Shown piece after piece: positions 1 to 9,900 of a stretch of 64,000 bases of DNA. Within the stretch, counting starts at the first letter, position 1. Every line of letters starts with the position of its first letter. The DNA is from JAGNZR01 sp051648365 (lineage in GTDB: Bacteria > Fusobacteriota > Fusobacteriia > Fusobacteriales > Fusobacteriaceae), in contig JBOFEZ010000081.1 of assembly GCA_051648365.1 (NCBI GenBank), forward strand, positions 1-64,000. Reading direction: 5' to 3'. The notes beneath the pieces were generated by a model. That model worked only from the letters and a program-made list of their open reading frames with translations, did no database searches and was not told the origin of the DNA. The position numbers and the translations under genes were made by a program.

Positions 1-50
1 GTGGCAACACGATTAAAAGTCGTGTGCTCTACCAGCTGAGCTAATGACGC
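1..50 (-). tRNA. tRNA-Lys (TTT), 3' part cut by the window start
   Basis: Read on the minus strand from 50 downwards, the sequence gives a 7-bp acceptor 5' arm GCGTCAT, a D arm with GCTCAGCTGGTAGAGC, and an anticodon arm whose loop CTTTTAA carries anticodon TTT (Lys). The T arm and acceptor 3' strand lie before base 1, so the gene is incomplete here. It begins 3 bases after the encoded CCA of the upstream tRNA-Gly, so the two are almost certainly one transcript. Confidence 0.93.
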
Positions 51-53
51 ATT

Positions 54-129
<76 letters not shown>

Positions 130-140
130 AGACAAGAATA

Positions 141-169
141 AGTATACTACATTATACTCATTTTGTCAA
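141..169 (-). promoter_or_regulatory. Promoter of the tRNA-Gly/tRNA-Lys operon
   Basis: The minus strand has a perfect -35 TTGACA (164-169), a 17-base spacer and -10 TATACT (141-146). The predicted start, near 134, leaves only about 5 bases before the tRNA-Gly 5' end, as expected for a stable-RNA promoter. A second TATAAT at 151-156 is too close to the -35 to pair with it. Confidence 0.8.
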
Positions 170-181
170 TATTATATTTTT

Positions 182-676
182 TTATTTTTGAATTTTAAAT
201 TTTTCTCCAAGTGCTTTTTTTAACATAAGCACAAAATCCATCTTCCTTCCCATCATAAGAGGAATTATATATTGCTTATTGTCTTGAGTTATTATATCTA
301 CAACTGTCTGAATTTCAGCTTTTTTACCTATCTGCAACTCTTTCAGAGTACAGCTCCCCACTTGTTTCAAGTCTATTTCTATTTTTTCATATTTTAGAAT
401 ATGGCTCTTCAAATCTAACTCTACTTTATATGCCACCACTGTCCTTATCTGCTTTAAGGCTAAATATAAAAACAGTGCACCAAATATTAAATTGACAGCT
501 TTGATTCCATCTAGAGTACCTATATAAAATTGATAAAGGGAAATCAATAAAATCGGAATCCCTGTACCCATCCACATAATTATTCTTTTTAACTCAAGAA
601 AAAATCTAGCTCTCTCTTTCAAATTACCCAAACTACTTTTTTCTATTCTTTTTATAAAATCTTCATAAAAAACCAT
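182..676 (-). CDS. Small membrane protein of unknown function
   Basis: I do not recognise this 164-residue protein. Residues 1-30 are charged and likely cytoplasmic. Two closely spaced hydrophobic segments follow, at about 33-50 and 58-76, forming a hairpin in the membrane. The rest, to 164, is a soluble tail of alternating strands (a VELDLKSHILKYEKIEIDLKQV stretch, for example) that resembles the beta-rich tails of small PH-like or bacterial membrane-flanked domains; this is only an impression. Its ATG overlaps the TAA of glpX (TAATG), so translation is coupled and the gene is the last of the operon. The stop lies just before the tRNA promoter. Confidence 0.75.
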   Translation of the reverse strand: MVFYEDFIKRIEKSSLGNLKERARFFLELKRIIMWMGTGIPILLISLYQFYIGTLDGIKAVNLIFGALFLYLALKQIRTVVAYKVELDLKSHILKYEKIEIDLKQVGSCTLKELQIGKKAEIQTVVDIITQDNKQYIIPLMMGRKMDFVLMLKKALGEKFKIQK

Positions 677-1683
677 TACTTCAAAACCTCTTTTTTATGT
701 CCTAGGTTATGAACAGCATTGATATATCTTACTGTTTTAGTCTTTCCTCTTACTAACAGAGTCTGAGTTCTTGCGATGTCTCCTTTTTTCTTTACACCTT
801 CTAAAAGATCTCCAGAAGTTACGCCTGTGGCAGAAAAAATAACCTCATCATCTTTTACCATATCATCCATTTTCAGGACATCTCCCACATTTAATCCCAT
901 CTCTTTACATCTGATTTTTTCATAGTTAGATATTTTATCGTTCTCTAGAGATACTCCCTTAACTTCATTTCTTAGTTTTAATCTCGCTTGCATATCTCCT
1001 CCGAGAGCTTTAAGTACCGCAGCGGATATAACGCCTTCTGGTGCTCCTCCTATTCCATAGAGCATGTCCACATCTGAGTCTACAAGGCATGTAAGTATCG
1101 ACCCAGCCACATCTCCGTCAGGAAGAGCGTATACTCTTATCCCCAGTTTTTGAAGTTCCTTGATTATATTTGAATGTCTAGGTTTATCCAATACCACAAT
1201 TGTTAGTTCATTCAAAGTTTTATTTGTAGCTTTAGCCACAATCTCTATATTTTCCATAAGAGTTTTTTCGAGATCTATTTTACCTTTCGCCTCAGGTCCT
1301 ACACATATTTTTTCCATGTACATATCAGGAGCTTTTAGAAAACTTCCTTTATTCCCTACCGCAAGTACAGCTATTGCATTGGCCTGTCCCTGAGCAGTCA
1401 TTCTCGTTCCTTCCACTGGATCTACAGCTATATCAACTGCTGTTGCATATTCTGCATCTTTTCTTCCAACTTTTTCTCCTATATAAAGCATAGGAGCCTC
1501 ATCTATCTCTCCTTCACCTATAACTATCTCTCCCTGAATACTTATCTCATTAAGCATACTTCTCATAGCATCTACTGCTGCTTGATCAGCCGCTTCTTTA
1601 TCCCCTCTTCCAATCCATTCATAAGCTGCCAGTGCTGCTGCTTCTGTTACTCTTGCAAATTCCATCGCCAATTCTCTTTTCAT
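676..1683 (-). CDS. glpX: Fructose-1,6-bisphosphatase class II (GlpX)
   Basis: The enzyme hydrolyses fructose 1,6-bisphosphate to fructose 6-phosphate in gluconeogenesis, in the cytoplasm and with a divalent metal. The 335 residues are full length for the family. The metal- and phosphate-site motifs GEGEIDEAPMLYIG (56-69) and DIAVDPVEGT (84-93) are present, as is the glycine-rich segment GIGGAPEGV further on. The Asp, Glu and Thr ligands expected in those motifs are intact. The gene sits between the FtsB-like gene and a small membrane protein that it overlaps by TAATG, and it is probably co-transcribed with them. No own promoter is evident in the 24-base gap upstream. Confidence 0.95.
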   Translation of the reverse strand: MKRELAMEFARVTEAAALAAYEWIGRGDKEAADQAAVDAMRSMLNEISIQGEIVIGEGEIDEAPMLYIGEKVGRKDAEYATAVDIAVDPVEGTRMTAQGQANAIAVLAVGNKGSFLKAPDMYMEKICVGPEAKGKIDLEKTLMENIEIVAKATNKTLNELTIVVLDKPRHSNIIKELQKLGIRVYALPDGDVAGSILTCLVDSDVDMLYGIGGAPEGVISAAVLKALGGDMQARLKLRNEVKGVSLENDKISNYEKIRCKEMGLNVGDVLKMDDMVKDDEVIFSATGVTSGDLLEGVKKKGDIARTQTLLVRGKTKTVRYINAVHNLGHKKEVLK

Positions 1684-1707
1684 CTCTAAACTCCTTCTAT
1701 TTTTTTA

Positions 1708-1983
1708 TCAGTTTGCCGGTCTGTATATCGACTCTCCTTCTTTTACAAGCTTATGCTTATCTCTCCCCATTTTTTCCCTGTAGAACTCATCTTTCATTTT
1801 TAGTATTTTCTCTTCATAAACTCTAACTTCTTTTCCATATCCTGCAATTTTCAAATCCAGCTCCCCTATGTGAGTATTCAGTTTGCTCAGTTTATTTATA
1901 CTCCTGCTTATTTTAGGCGTAAAAACTATAACATTTCCCGCCAAAAAAATTAACATAATTATAAAACCCGGTAATCTTTTCAT
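1708..1983 (-). CDS. FtsB/DivIC-like septum formation initiator protein
   Basis: This 91-residue bitopic protein has a short cytoplasmic N-terminus, one membrane helix (about 6-22) and a coiled-coil stretch (about 28-65). It ends in the family signature, a MKDEFYREKMG-like segment followed by LVKEGESIYR. FtsB/DivIC proteins pair with FtsL in the divisome to activate septal cell-wall synthesis. That role fits the class B penicillin-binding protein at the head of the same gene run. The ATG at 1983 follows a weak GGAG. The size is typical. FtsL itself is not seen nearby, and I cannot tell FtsB from DivIC orthology by eye. Confidence 0.82.
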   Translation of the reverse strand: MKRLPGFIIMLIFLAGNVIVFTPKISRSINKLSKLNTHIGELDLKIAGYGKEVRVYEEKILKMKDEFYREKMGRDKHKLVKEGESIYRPAN

Positions 1984-1998
1984 CTTTTTTTCTCCGTT

Positions 1999-2496
1999 TT
2001 ATTTTTTTACCATTTTAGCAAGAGTTTGTAATTTTTTACTGATAAGCCTCTTAGAAACTGGAGATACTTTATCTGTAAAAAGAACCCCTTCCAAATGATC
2101 ATACTCATGCTGAAAGGCTCTTGAAAGAAGTTCTTCTGCCATCTCTGTTATTGTTTCTCCCTTTTCGTTCATATATGTAGCCTTTACAGTCCTAGGCCTT
2201 TTTACTCCTCTGTAAATTCCTGGCACACTTAGGCAACCCTCTTCATTTTCTTCTGTATCCTCTGAATATTCTAACTCAGGATTTATAACTTTTCTTATAA
2301 TTCCATCTCCAATATCCATAACAAAAATTCTTTTGTCTGCTCCTATTTGAGGAGCTGCCAAACCTACACCTTTAGCATCTTGCATAGTTTCCACCATATC
2401 GTCTAAAAGTTTTAGTATCTCCTCATCTATCACTTCAACTTTTAAGGCTTTTTTTCTTAATATCTCTTCTCCATATGTTTTTATGTCATATATCAT
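1999..2496 (-). CDS. def: Peptide deformylase
   Basis: The enzyme removes the formyl group from the N-terminal methionine of nascent proteins. All three motifs are present: GVGLAAPQIG (residues 43-52), EGCLS (86-90, with the metal-binding Cys) and QHEYDH (129-134, with two His ligands and the catalytic Glu). I chose the ATG at 2496 because GAGGAGGA lies 6-7 bases upstream at 2503-2510. An in-frame start at 2529 would add 11 residues that encode only the ribosome-binding site. The protein is 165 residues, a normal length. The gene lies directly downstream of priA; the def-priA pairing recurs in many bacteria. Confidence 0.96.
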   Translation of the reverse strand: MIYDIKTYGEEILRKKALKVEVIDEEILKLLDDMVETMQDAKGVGLAAPQIGADKRIFVMDIGDGIIRKVINPELEYSEDTEENEEGCLSVPGIYRGVKRPRTVKATYMNEKGETITEMAEELLSRAFQHEYDHLEGVLFTDKVSPVSKRLISKKLQTLAKMVKK

Positions 2497-2530
2497 CTTT
2501 TTTCCTCCTCTTAACTTCTCAATAGTCATT

Positions 2531-4666
2531 TTATAGCAGATTTATCGGATCAATGTCCACTATAACTCTGACATCTTTTTCTTTCTCAATCTCTTTGAGC
2601 CTAATGCTTAATTTTTTTTTAAAGATATTTATAGAATCTCTATTACCCTTTATAAATATATTCTGTCTGTACCTATCCTTAACTTTGTAGACCAATGATT
2701 TCAAAGGTCCATATATCTCTACACTGTCATCCAATATACTATTATAAATTTTTTTTGAAATTTCTTCAAGCTTAACTTCATTTTTTGACGAAATTCCTAT
2801 ATTTATAATTTTTGAAAAAGGTGGATAAAAAAGAATTTTTCTGTCATCTATCTCTTTCCTATAAAAAGTTTCATAATCAGAATTTATTATGTCCTGGAAT
2901 ATATGATTTTCAGGCTGATAGGTCTGTATTATAACTTCACCTGGTTTATCTCCCCTTCCTGCACGACCTGCTACCTGTGTTAAAAGCTGAAATGTTCTCT
3001 CTCCTGATCTGAAGTCCGGAAAAGACAAACTCATATCAGCTGATATAACTCCTACTAATGTAACATTCGGGAAATGGAATCCCTTAGTTATCATCTGAGT
3101 TCCCACCATTATTTTATAATTTTCTGCTAAAAAATCCTCATACATCCGCTTATGAAATCCTTTGTCTTTAGATGCTTCTGAATCTACTCTTAAGACCTTT
3201 AACTGAAAAATTCTTTCTAGCTCCTCAGCAATTTTTTCTACACCTTTCCCACTATGTAAAATATTTCCACCCTTGCATTTGGTACATTTTCCTGTAAATT
3301 TATGTGACAATCCACAATAGTTACATTTCAACCTATTATCTCTCTGATAATAGCTGTATTTTATCGAACAGTGGGGACACTCTTCTACATGACCGCAATC
3401 TTTACATTGTATATATGTGGAATATCCCTTTCTGTTTATGAGAATAACCACCTGTTCTCCTTTTATAAGAACATCCCTCATCTTTTCCAGAAGTTTTTCA
3501 CTAAAAAATTGATTCTCCTCCTGCTTCATATCTACAGTTTCTATCCTAGGAAGCTGTGAATTATTAAATCTGCTTTCTAGTTTAAAAAGTCTAAAAATCC
3601 CTTTTTCGGTATAATAATAAGATTCTACAGAGGGCGTAGCAGATCCTAAAATCACCTTTGCACCCTCTAGTTCGGCTCTTTTGATAGCCACCATTTTTGC
3701 ATTATATCTGGGATTTGTATCCTGTTTATATGTAGTTTCATGTTCCTCATCAATTATTATATATTGAAGATTTTTTATAGGAGCAAATATTGCAGACCTT
3801 ACTCCCAGTACTACTCTTTTTTTTCCGTTTCCTATAAGTTCCCACTGAATATTTTTTTCACTCTCTGTCAGCTTGCTATGAAGTACAGCCAGTTCTCCTC
3901 CAAACTCAAGATGAAAACGATTTATTATTTGAGGAGTAAGTGATATTTCCGGAACCAGAAATATAGAATTATTTCCCTCTGCATATGCTCTTTTGAGAAG
4001 TTCTATATAGATTTCAGTTTTTCCGGAACCTGTTATTCCATGAATAAGATGGTATTTTCTGCTGTCTTTGTGAATTTCTTCAACTATCTCTTTCTGCTGA
4101 GAAGTTAGCGTTATCTTATTCTCGATCTTCTCTTCCAGATTTTTTTCTGCTCCTTCTATATATTTTGTACTTTCTTTTGCTACCTCTTGAAAAGTAAGAA
4201 GTCCACTAGCTATAAATTTATTAATCTGTTCTTCTGAATATTTTTTTTTAATAAATATCTCTCTAATACTCTCTCTCTTCTTAAAATATTTTATTAGCTC
4301 TTTCTCTTCATTAGTTTCTGGTAAAAAATTTTCATCCAATAAAAATTCTTTTACATAATCTATTTTTATTTTTTTACTATTAAGAAAACTAAAAACATTT
4401 GAGTAGCTCGAAAGATAATATCCCTTCATCCACAGGAGTAAATTCACATATTTTTCGCCATAGGACATATTCTCTCCTACAGATCTTTTTATTTTATTTA
4501 CTTTAAAATCGAAACTCTCCTCCAGGCTTATCGATACCACAATCGCTTTTCTTTCACGATTTCTGAAATCTACTATCACAATATCTCCTGGATTAAATTC
4601 ATTTTTTTCATCCAGATAGGTATATATATCATTTGTTTCAGAAACATATAGATTCAGATATCTCAC
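2531..4666 (-). CDS. priA: Primosomal protein N' (PriA helicase)
   Basis: PriA reloads the replisome at stalled forks as a 3'-to-5' superfamily 2 helicase. The 711 residues carry Walker A GITGSGKT (210-217) and DEEH (306-309). All eight zinc-binding cysteines are present, at about 421, 424, 430, 433, 448, 451, 461 and 464, between the helicase lobes. An N-terminal DNA-binding region precedes them. The start is GTG at 4666, overlapping the upstream PBP stop (GTGA), so the two genes are translationally coupled. The def gene follows after the stop. Confidence 0.96.
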   Translation of the reverse strand: MRYLNLYVSETNDIYTYLDEKNEFNPGDIVIVDFRNRERKAIVVSISLEESFDFKVNKIKRSVGENMSYGEKYVNLLLWMKGYYLSSYSNVFSFLNSKKIKIDYVKEFLLDENFLPETNEEKELIKYFKKRESIREIFIKKKYSEEQINKFIASGLLTFQEVAKESTKYIEGAEKNLEEKIENKITLTSQQKEIVEEIHKDSRKYHLIHGITGSGKTEIYIELLKRAYAEGNNSIFLVPEISLTPQIINRFHLEFGGELAVLHSKLTESEKNIQWELIGNGKKRVVLGVRSAIFAPIKNLQYIIIDEEHETTYKQDTNPRYNAKMVAIKRAELEGAKVILGSATPSVESYYYTEKGIFRLFKLESRFNNSQLPRIETVDMKQEENQFFSEKLLEKMRDVLIKGEQVVILINRKGYSTYIQCKDCGHVEECPHCSIKYSYYQRDNRLKCNYCGLSHKFTGKCTKCKGGNILHSGKGVEKIAEELERIFQLKVLRVDSEASKDKGFHKRMYEDFLAENYKIMVGTQMITKGFHFPNVTLVGVISADMSLSFPDFRSGERTFQLLTQVAGRAGRGDKPGEVIIQTYQPENHIFQDIINSDYETFYRKEIDDRKILFYPPFSKIINIGISSKNEVKLEEISKKIYNSILDDSVEIYGPLKSLVYKVKDRYRQNIFIKGNRDSINIFKKKLSIRLKEIEKEKDVRVIVDIDPINLL

Positions 4667-6810
4667 TTTACTTTAATTCCTCCCTCTTCTAACTTTACCT
4701 CTAGAACATCGTATTCATAGAGATCTGTTCCGGGAACTGGAATTTGGGTTTTTACTACCCCTCTTCCGGTTATATTAACTTTAAATCTTCCTCCATGGAA
4801 AATTTTCAATACATCTTTAGATGGAAGGCCTATTAAATCTGGCATTGTCTCTATTTTTTCAGTCACTTCCTCTTCATTTCCATTTTGAAAGCTTCGGCTT
4901 TTCAAATCTATTCTTCTGACATTTTCAGAATGAATATTTTTATTTTTGGTAATCCCTCTTATAATTTCTCCGAATATAGGGGCACCTACAGTTCCTCCAT
5001 ATTTTTGATTTACTGTTTCGCCTTGTGGTTTTAAGAACATTGTAAGAACTACATACTGGGGATTTTCCACGGGAAAAAATCCTATAAATGAAGCAAGGTA
5101 TTCATTTTTGTAGTATCCTCCCCACGGAGCACTGATTTGTCCTGTTCCTGTTTTTCCCCCAACTCTATAACCTTCTACTATAGCACGTTTTCCTGTTCCA
5201 TACTGTACAGTATTTTCCATCATACCCTTAACTTTTTCAGAAACATCCGGAGATATAACCCTGCTTACCTGGGTAGGAAGATTCCTTCTCAGCACAACTC
5301 CGTCTTCATTTTCAACTCTGTCAACTAGATAAGGTCTGTACATTATCCCTCCATTTACGACTGCAGAAAAAGCTGTTACAAGCTGAAGAGGTGTCATAAC
5401 TATACCCTGTCCGAAGGACATGGTACTTTTCTTAAGTTTATCCCATCTTTTATACGATGGAGAATATGGCTTTAGTTCATTAGGAAAATCTACTCCGGTT
5501 CTCTCATAAAGTCCAAACTTTTTAAGCCATTCTTCAAATTTCTCATCACTGAAGTAATCACCAATAAGAACCATTCCAACATTACTTGATTTTTTTAAAA
5601 CTTCTTCTGTCGAGATTACACCTTTTGTACTACGGCTACTTTCCTTTATTGTTTTACCGTATTTTCTTATAGTTCCATCCCCAACATCGAAATTAGAATT
5701 TCCTCCTATATAGCCTGCCTCCATTGCTGCAGCCACTACTATAGGTTTAAAAGTCGAACCCGGCTCAAACTGATCTTGAATAAGAGAATTTCTTGTACTT
5801 TTTTTCACCTTAGAAAACGAAGATAAAGCTATTATTCTTCCATTTCTTGGATCCATTACTATTCCATGAGCTTCTTCAGACCCTGTAGCCTTAAACTGTT
5901 TCTCCATTTCGGAATTCAACACATCATTTATCTCATAATCAATTGTTAAATATACATTTTTTCCATTAGGAGAAATTTCAAAGTTTTCTTTATTAGTAGG
6001 AAGTTTTATCTCTCTTGATTTAGTAAAAAACTGTTTTGTAAAAATATTTTTTTCTTTCAAATAGGAGTTATATTGTTTTTCTATTCCCAAAACTCCTATT
6101 TTATTTTCTCCAGTTTCATCCTTGGCATACCCTATATTCCCTACAATATTTTTGTAGATATTATTTTTATAATATCTTCTCTCTGGAATCTCAGTAAAAA
6201 ACAAAACACCTTTTTTTAGTTTTGCTTCTTTTATAATTTTTTCCATCTTATTTTTTTTCAGCTCTTCTATTTTTTTCTCCACAAGCTTATATTTTACATT
6301 TTTTTGGGCCAAAACCGGAATCTCTCTATTGAGTTTAGCAGCATCAATAGTTATATATCCTTCCTCTTTCAATCTGTTTAAAACTTCTACTGCTTTCTCA
6401 TCTCCAACAAATCTTTCGGGCTCCAGACCCAGTTCATAAGAATTTGCATTGTATGCTAGCTTTTTTCCGTTCAGATCAAAAACTTCCCCTCTTTTACCTA
6501 TCTTTCTATCTATCCCTTCAACCTGCTTATTTACCGCTTTAGAATACTCTCTACCCCTTATCACTTGAATATTTACCAATCTAGAAATTATAGCCAACAC
6601 AAGAAAACTTAGAATTATCGAAGCTAATCTGCTTCTTTTATTAAAATGAGCTGTATTCTTATTGTATTTTAACGATATATACACATATAGCTGATAAAAA
6701 ATCAAACCTCCAAAAAAAACTCCCAAGGAATATTGCTCCTTAAAAAAAAGCCAAAAAACAAGCACCGTATTTATTAAAAGAAAAATTATTTTCAAAATCA
6801 TCCATTTCAA
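4663..6810 (-). CDS. Class B penicillin-binding protein with C-terminal PASTA domain
   Basis: This is a transpeptidase that cross-links peptidoglycan, anchored in the inner membrane. The active-site motifs are S352-TFK, SSN (408-410) and KTG (553-555), with a dimerisation or pedestal region (about 85-280) before the catalytic domain. One PASTA domain lies at about 655-708. The N-terminus is unusual for a class B PBP: three hydrophobic segments (about 4-22, 28-46, 62-80) instead of one. It is probably the division enzyme (FtsI/SpoVD type), inferred from the PASTA domain and the FtsB-like gene in the same run. The elongation enzyme is the alternative. It heads a six-gene run with 4-base overlaps or short gaps. 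Confidence 0.92.
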   Translation of the reverse strand: MKWMILKIIFLLINTVLVFWLFFKEQYSLGVFFGGLIFYQLYVYISLKYNKNTAHFNKRSRLASIILSFLVLAIISRLVNIQVIRGREYSKAVNKQVEGIDRKIGKRGEVFDLNGKKLAYNANSYELGLEPERFVGDEKAVEVLNRLKEEGYITIDAAKLNREIPVLAQKNVKYKLVEKKIEELKKNKMEKIIKEAKLKKGVLFFTEIPERRYYKNNIYKNIVGNIGYAKDETGENKIGVLGIEKQYNSYLKEKNIFTKQFFTKSREIKLPTNKENFEISPNGKNVYLTIDYEINDVLNSEMEKQFKATGSEEAHGIVMDPRNGRIIALSSFSKVKKSTRNSLIQDQFEPGSTFKPIVVAAAMEAGYIGGNSNFDVGDGTIRKYGKTIKESSRSTKGVISTEEVLKKSSNVGMVLIGDYFSDEKFEEWLKKFGLYERTGVDFPNELKPYSPSYKRWDKLKKSTMSFGQGIVMTPLQLVTAFSAVVNGGIMYRPYLVDRVENEDGVVLRRNLPTQVSRVISPDVSEKVKGMMENTVQYGTGKRAIVEGYRVGGKTGTGQISAPWGGYYKNEYLASFIGFFPVENPQYVVLTMFLKPQGETVNQKYGGTVGAPIFGEIIRGITKNKNIHSENVRRIDLKSRSFQNGNEEEVTEKIETMPDLIGLPSKDVLKIFHGGRFKVNITGRGVVKTQIPVPGTDLYEYDVLEVKLEEGGIKVK

Positions 6811-6849
6811 TTTTTTACCAACCTCAATTTTTTATTTTTCACGCTCTAA

Positions 6850-6878
6850 ATTATAGCATATTTTGACATAAAAAAAAA
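6850..6878 (-). promoter_or_regulatory. Candidate promoter of the PBP-priA-def operon (extended -10)
   Basis: The minus strand has an extended -10, TGCTATAAT (6850-6858). At 17-base spacing the -35 position falls in a T-run (6873-6878), a weak match. That T-run is the U-tract of the por terminator, so terminator and promoter overlap. The call rests mainly on the extended -10. Confidence 0.5.
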
Positions 6879-6900
6879 CTCAGTCCTTAGAACTGAGTTT
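6871..6900 (-). terminator. Rho-independent terminator of por
   Basis: An 8-bp perfect stem, AACTCAGT (6877-6884) with ACTGAGTT (6892-6899), encloses a 7-base loop. On the minus strand it is followed by eight T residues (6871-6878). It lies 20 bases beyond the por stop codon. Confidence 0.85.
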
Positions 6901-6919
6901 TAAAAATTATAAATTTTTA

Positions 6920-9900
6920 TTAATCTTTCTTTTCAGTCGAGAAATCCATAGTTGCTAATCTCTCATACTGTCTCCATCTTCTTTGAGCTTCAGCTTTATT
7001 TGCAGCAAATAGTGCCTTGGCTTTTTCTGGGTTAGATTTTGTAAGTGTTGCATATCTTACTTCTCCCATTAGGTAATCATCATATTTATCCCAAGCTGGT
7101 GCTTTAGAATCTATTTGAAGAGGATTTTTTCCCTCTGCTTCAAGATTTGGATTATATCTGAAGATTGGCCAGTATCCACACTCAGTAGCAAGTTTCATCT
7201 CAAGTTGAGATGCTCCCATACCTTTCTTTAATCCATGGTTTACACATGGTGAGTAAGCTATTATGATTGATGGTCCGTCAAATGCTTCAGCTTCTTTGAT
7301 TGCTTTCAGATATTGAGACTGGTTAGCTCCCATTGATACCTGTGCAACATAGATATGACCATAAGACATTGAGATTGCCGCAAGATCTTTTTTCTTAACC
7401 GGCATTCCAGCAGCAGCAAATTTAGCAACCGCTCCTGTTGGAGTAGCTTTTGAAGCTTGTCCTCCAGTATTAGAGTAAACTTCCGTATCCATAACAAGAA
7501 CATTTATATTATCTCTTGAAGCAAGGATATGGTCAAGTCCTCCGTAACCGATGTCATAAGCCCATCCGTCTCCTCCGAAGATCCATTGTGATTTCTTTAC
7601 AAGGTACTGCTTAAGATTTAATATTTCTGTACAACACTCGCATCCTTTTTCAGATCCTGCTTGAAGCATTGGAAGAAGTTTTGCTGATGCTGCCTTCGAA
7701 CCTTCACCTGAGTTTTTGTTTTCTAGCCATTCCTTCATAGCTTCTACCATTTCAGGAGCAATTTCTGCTTCACTTGTAGCTAAGCAACTCTCAAGATTAT
7801 GAGCAATTCTATCTCTGATAGTTTCTACTGCTATGTGCATTCCGTATCCATACTCTGCGTTATCTTCGAATAATGAAGATCCCCATGATGGTCCTTGTCC
7901 GCATTTGTTTGTAGTATATGGAGTTGAAGGAGCTGATCCTCCATAAATAGATGAACATCCAGTAGCATTGGCAATCATCATTCTATCTCCAAACAGTTGA
8001 GTTATAGCTTTGATATATGGAGTTTCTCCACATCCTCCACATGCTCCGTGGAATTCAAATAACGGCTGTGCAAATTGTGATCCTTTTACTGTTGCTGTTT
8101 TATCCATAAGTGTATCTTTATAATCCACATTATTGAATAGATATTCTGCGTTTTCAGCTTCACCAGCTTCTTTTTCTTCAGCAATAGGTGTCATTACTAA
8201 AGCTTTTTCTTTAGCTGGACAAACTTGAGCACATACTCCACACCCTGTACAATCTAATATAGATACTTGGATTTTATAATCAAGATTCTCTAATCCTTTT
8301 CCTACTGCTTTCTTAGTTACAAGTCCTTCTGGAGCTCCAGCTTTTTCCTCTTCTGTTAGTAAGAAAGGTCTGATTACTGCATGAGGACAAACAAATGAAC
8401 ACTGATTACACTGAATACAGTTTTCTGATATCCAATGAGGAACATTTACTGCTATCTCTCTTTTTTCGAAAGCTGTAGTTCCGTTTTCAAAAGTCCCATC
8501 TTCATATCCAACGAACGCAGATACTGGAAGATCATTTCCTTTTATTGCATTTACTGGTGCTGCTATCTTTTTAACAAATGATTCAGTTTTTGATTCTGTA
8601 CATCCACAATCTGTGCAAGCACATCCTGTTCCAACTTCAGCTTCAACAGAAAGATTTGCCCATGCTGGATCAACAGTTATTTCAACTAGTTCTCCCGCTC
8701 CTCTATCTATAGCTTCGAAGTTCATCTTAACGATGTTTTCTCCCTTTTTAGAATATGTTTTCTCAGCATATTCTTTCATATATTTTTGTGCATCTGCGAA
8801 ATCTATAACATTTGAAAGTTTAAAGAATGCAGACTGCATAATTGTATTTGTTCTATTTCCAAGTCCAATCTCAGTACCAAGTTTAGTTGCATTGATAATG
8901 TAGAATTTAGCTCCTTTTTTAGCAAGATCTCTCTTTACAACATTAGGAATATTCTCTAATACCTCTTCTTTATCCCATACACAGTTCAATAGGAATGTTC
9001 CGTTCTTTTTAAGTCCAGAAGTCATATCATATTGGTGTAAGTAAGCTGGCAATGAACAAGCAACAAAATTTGGTTTAGATACTAGGTAAGTTGATCTGAT
9101 TGGTGATTTTCCAAATCTCAAGTGAGATCTAGTAACTCCACCAGATTTTTTAGAATCGTATGCAAAGTATCCTTGAGCATACATTTCTGTTTTATCTCCT
9201 ATTATCTTTATTGAGTTTTTATTAGCTCCAACCGTACCGTCTGATCCCAGTCCAAAGAATAAACACTCAGTTTGCCCAGGAATTACAATCTCTACATCTG
9301 ATGGTAGCTCTAGTGATGTGAAAGTCACATCATCATTGATTCCTACTGTAAATAGGTCTTTTGGTTTTTCAGATTTTAAGTTGTTAAATACAGCAACTAT
9401 CTGATCTGGAGTTACATCTTTAGATGATAATCCATATCTTCCACCAACTATTAACGGCTGTTTTTCAGCAGTATAGAACATTGATTTTACGTCTAAGTAA
9501 AGTGGCTCTCCTAAAGCTCCTGGCTCTTTTGTTCTATCTAAAACCGCTATTTTCTCAACTGATTTAGGAAGTTGATCAAAGAAGTATTTAGCTGAGAAAG
9601 GTCTGTATAGGTGGATTGACAGTATACCTACATTTTCTCCATTGGCATTCATCATATCTATAGTCTCTTTTGCAGCTTCTACAACTGATCCCATAGCTAT
9701 TATTATTCTATCTGCATTTGGAGCTCCATAGTAGTTGAAAGGTTTATAGTCAACTTTTCTTCCAGTAGCTGCTCCTATTTCAGCAGAAATTTTTGTCATA
9801 TAATCAGCAACTATATCAGGTACTGCATCATAGAATTTATTTTGTACTTCTCTTGTTTGGAAGTAGATGTCATCGTTCTGTGCTGTTCCTCTTGTTACTG

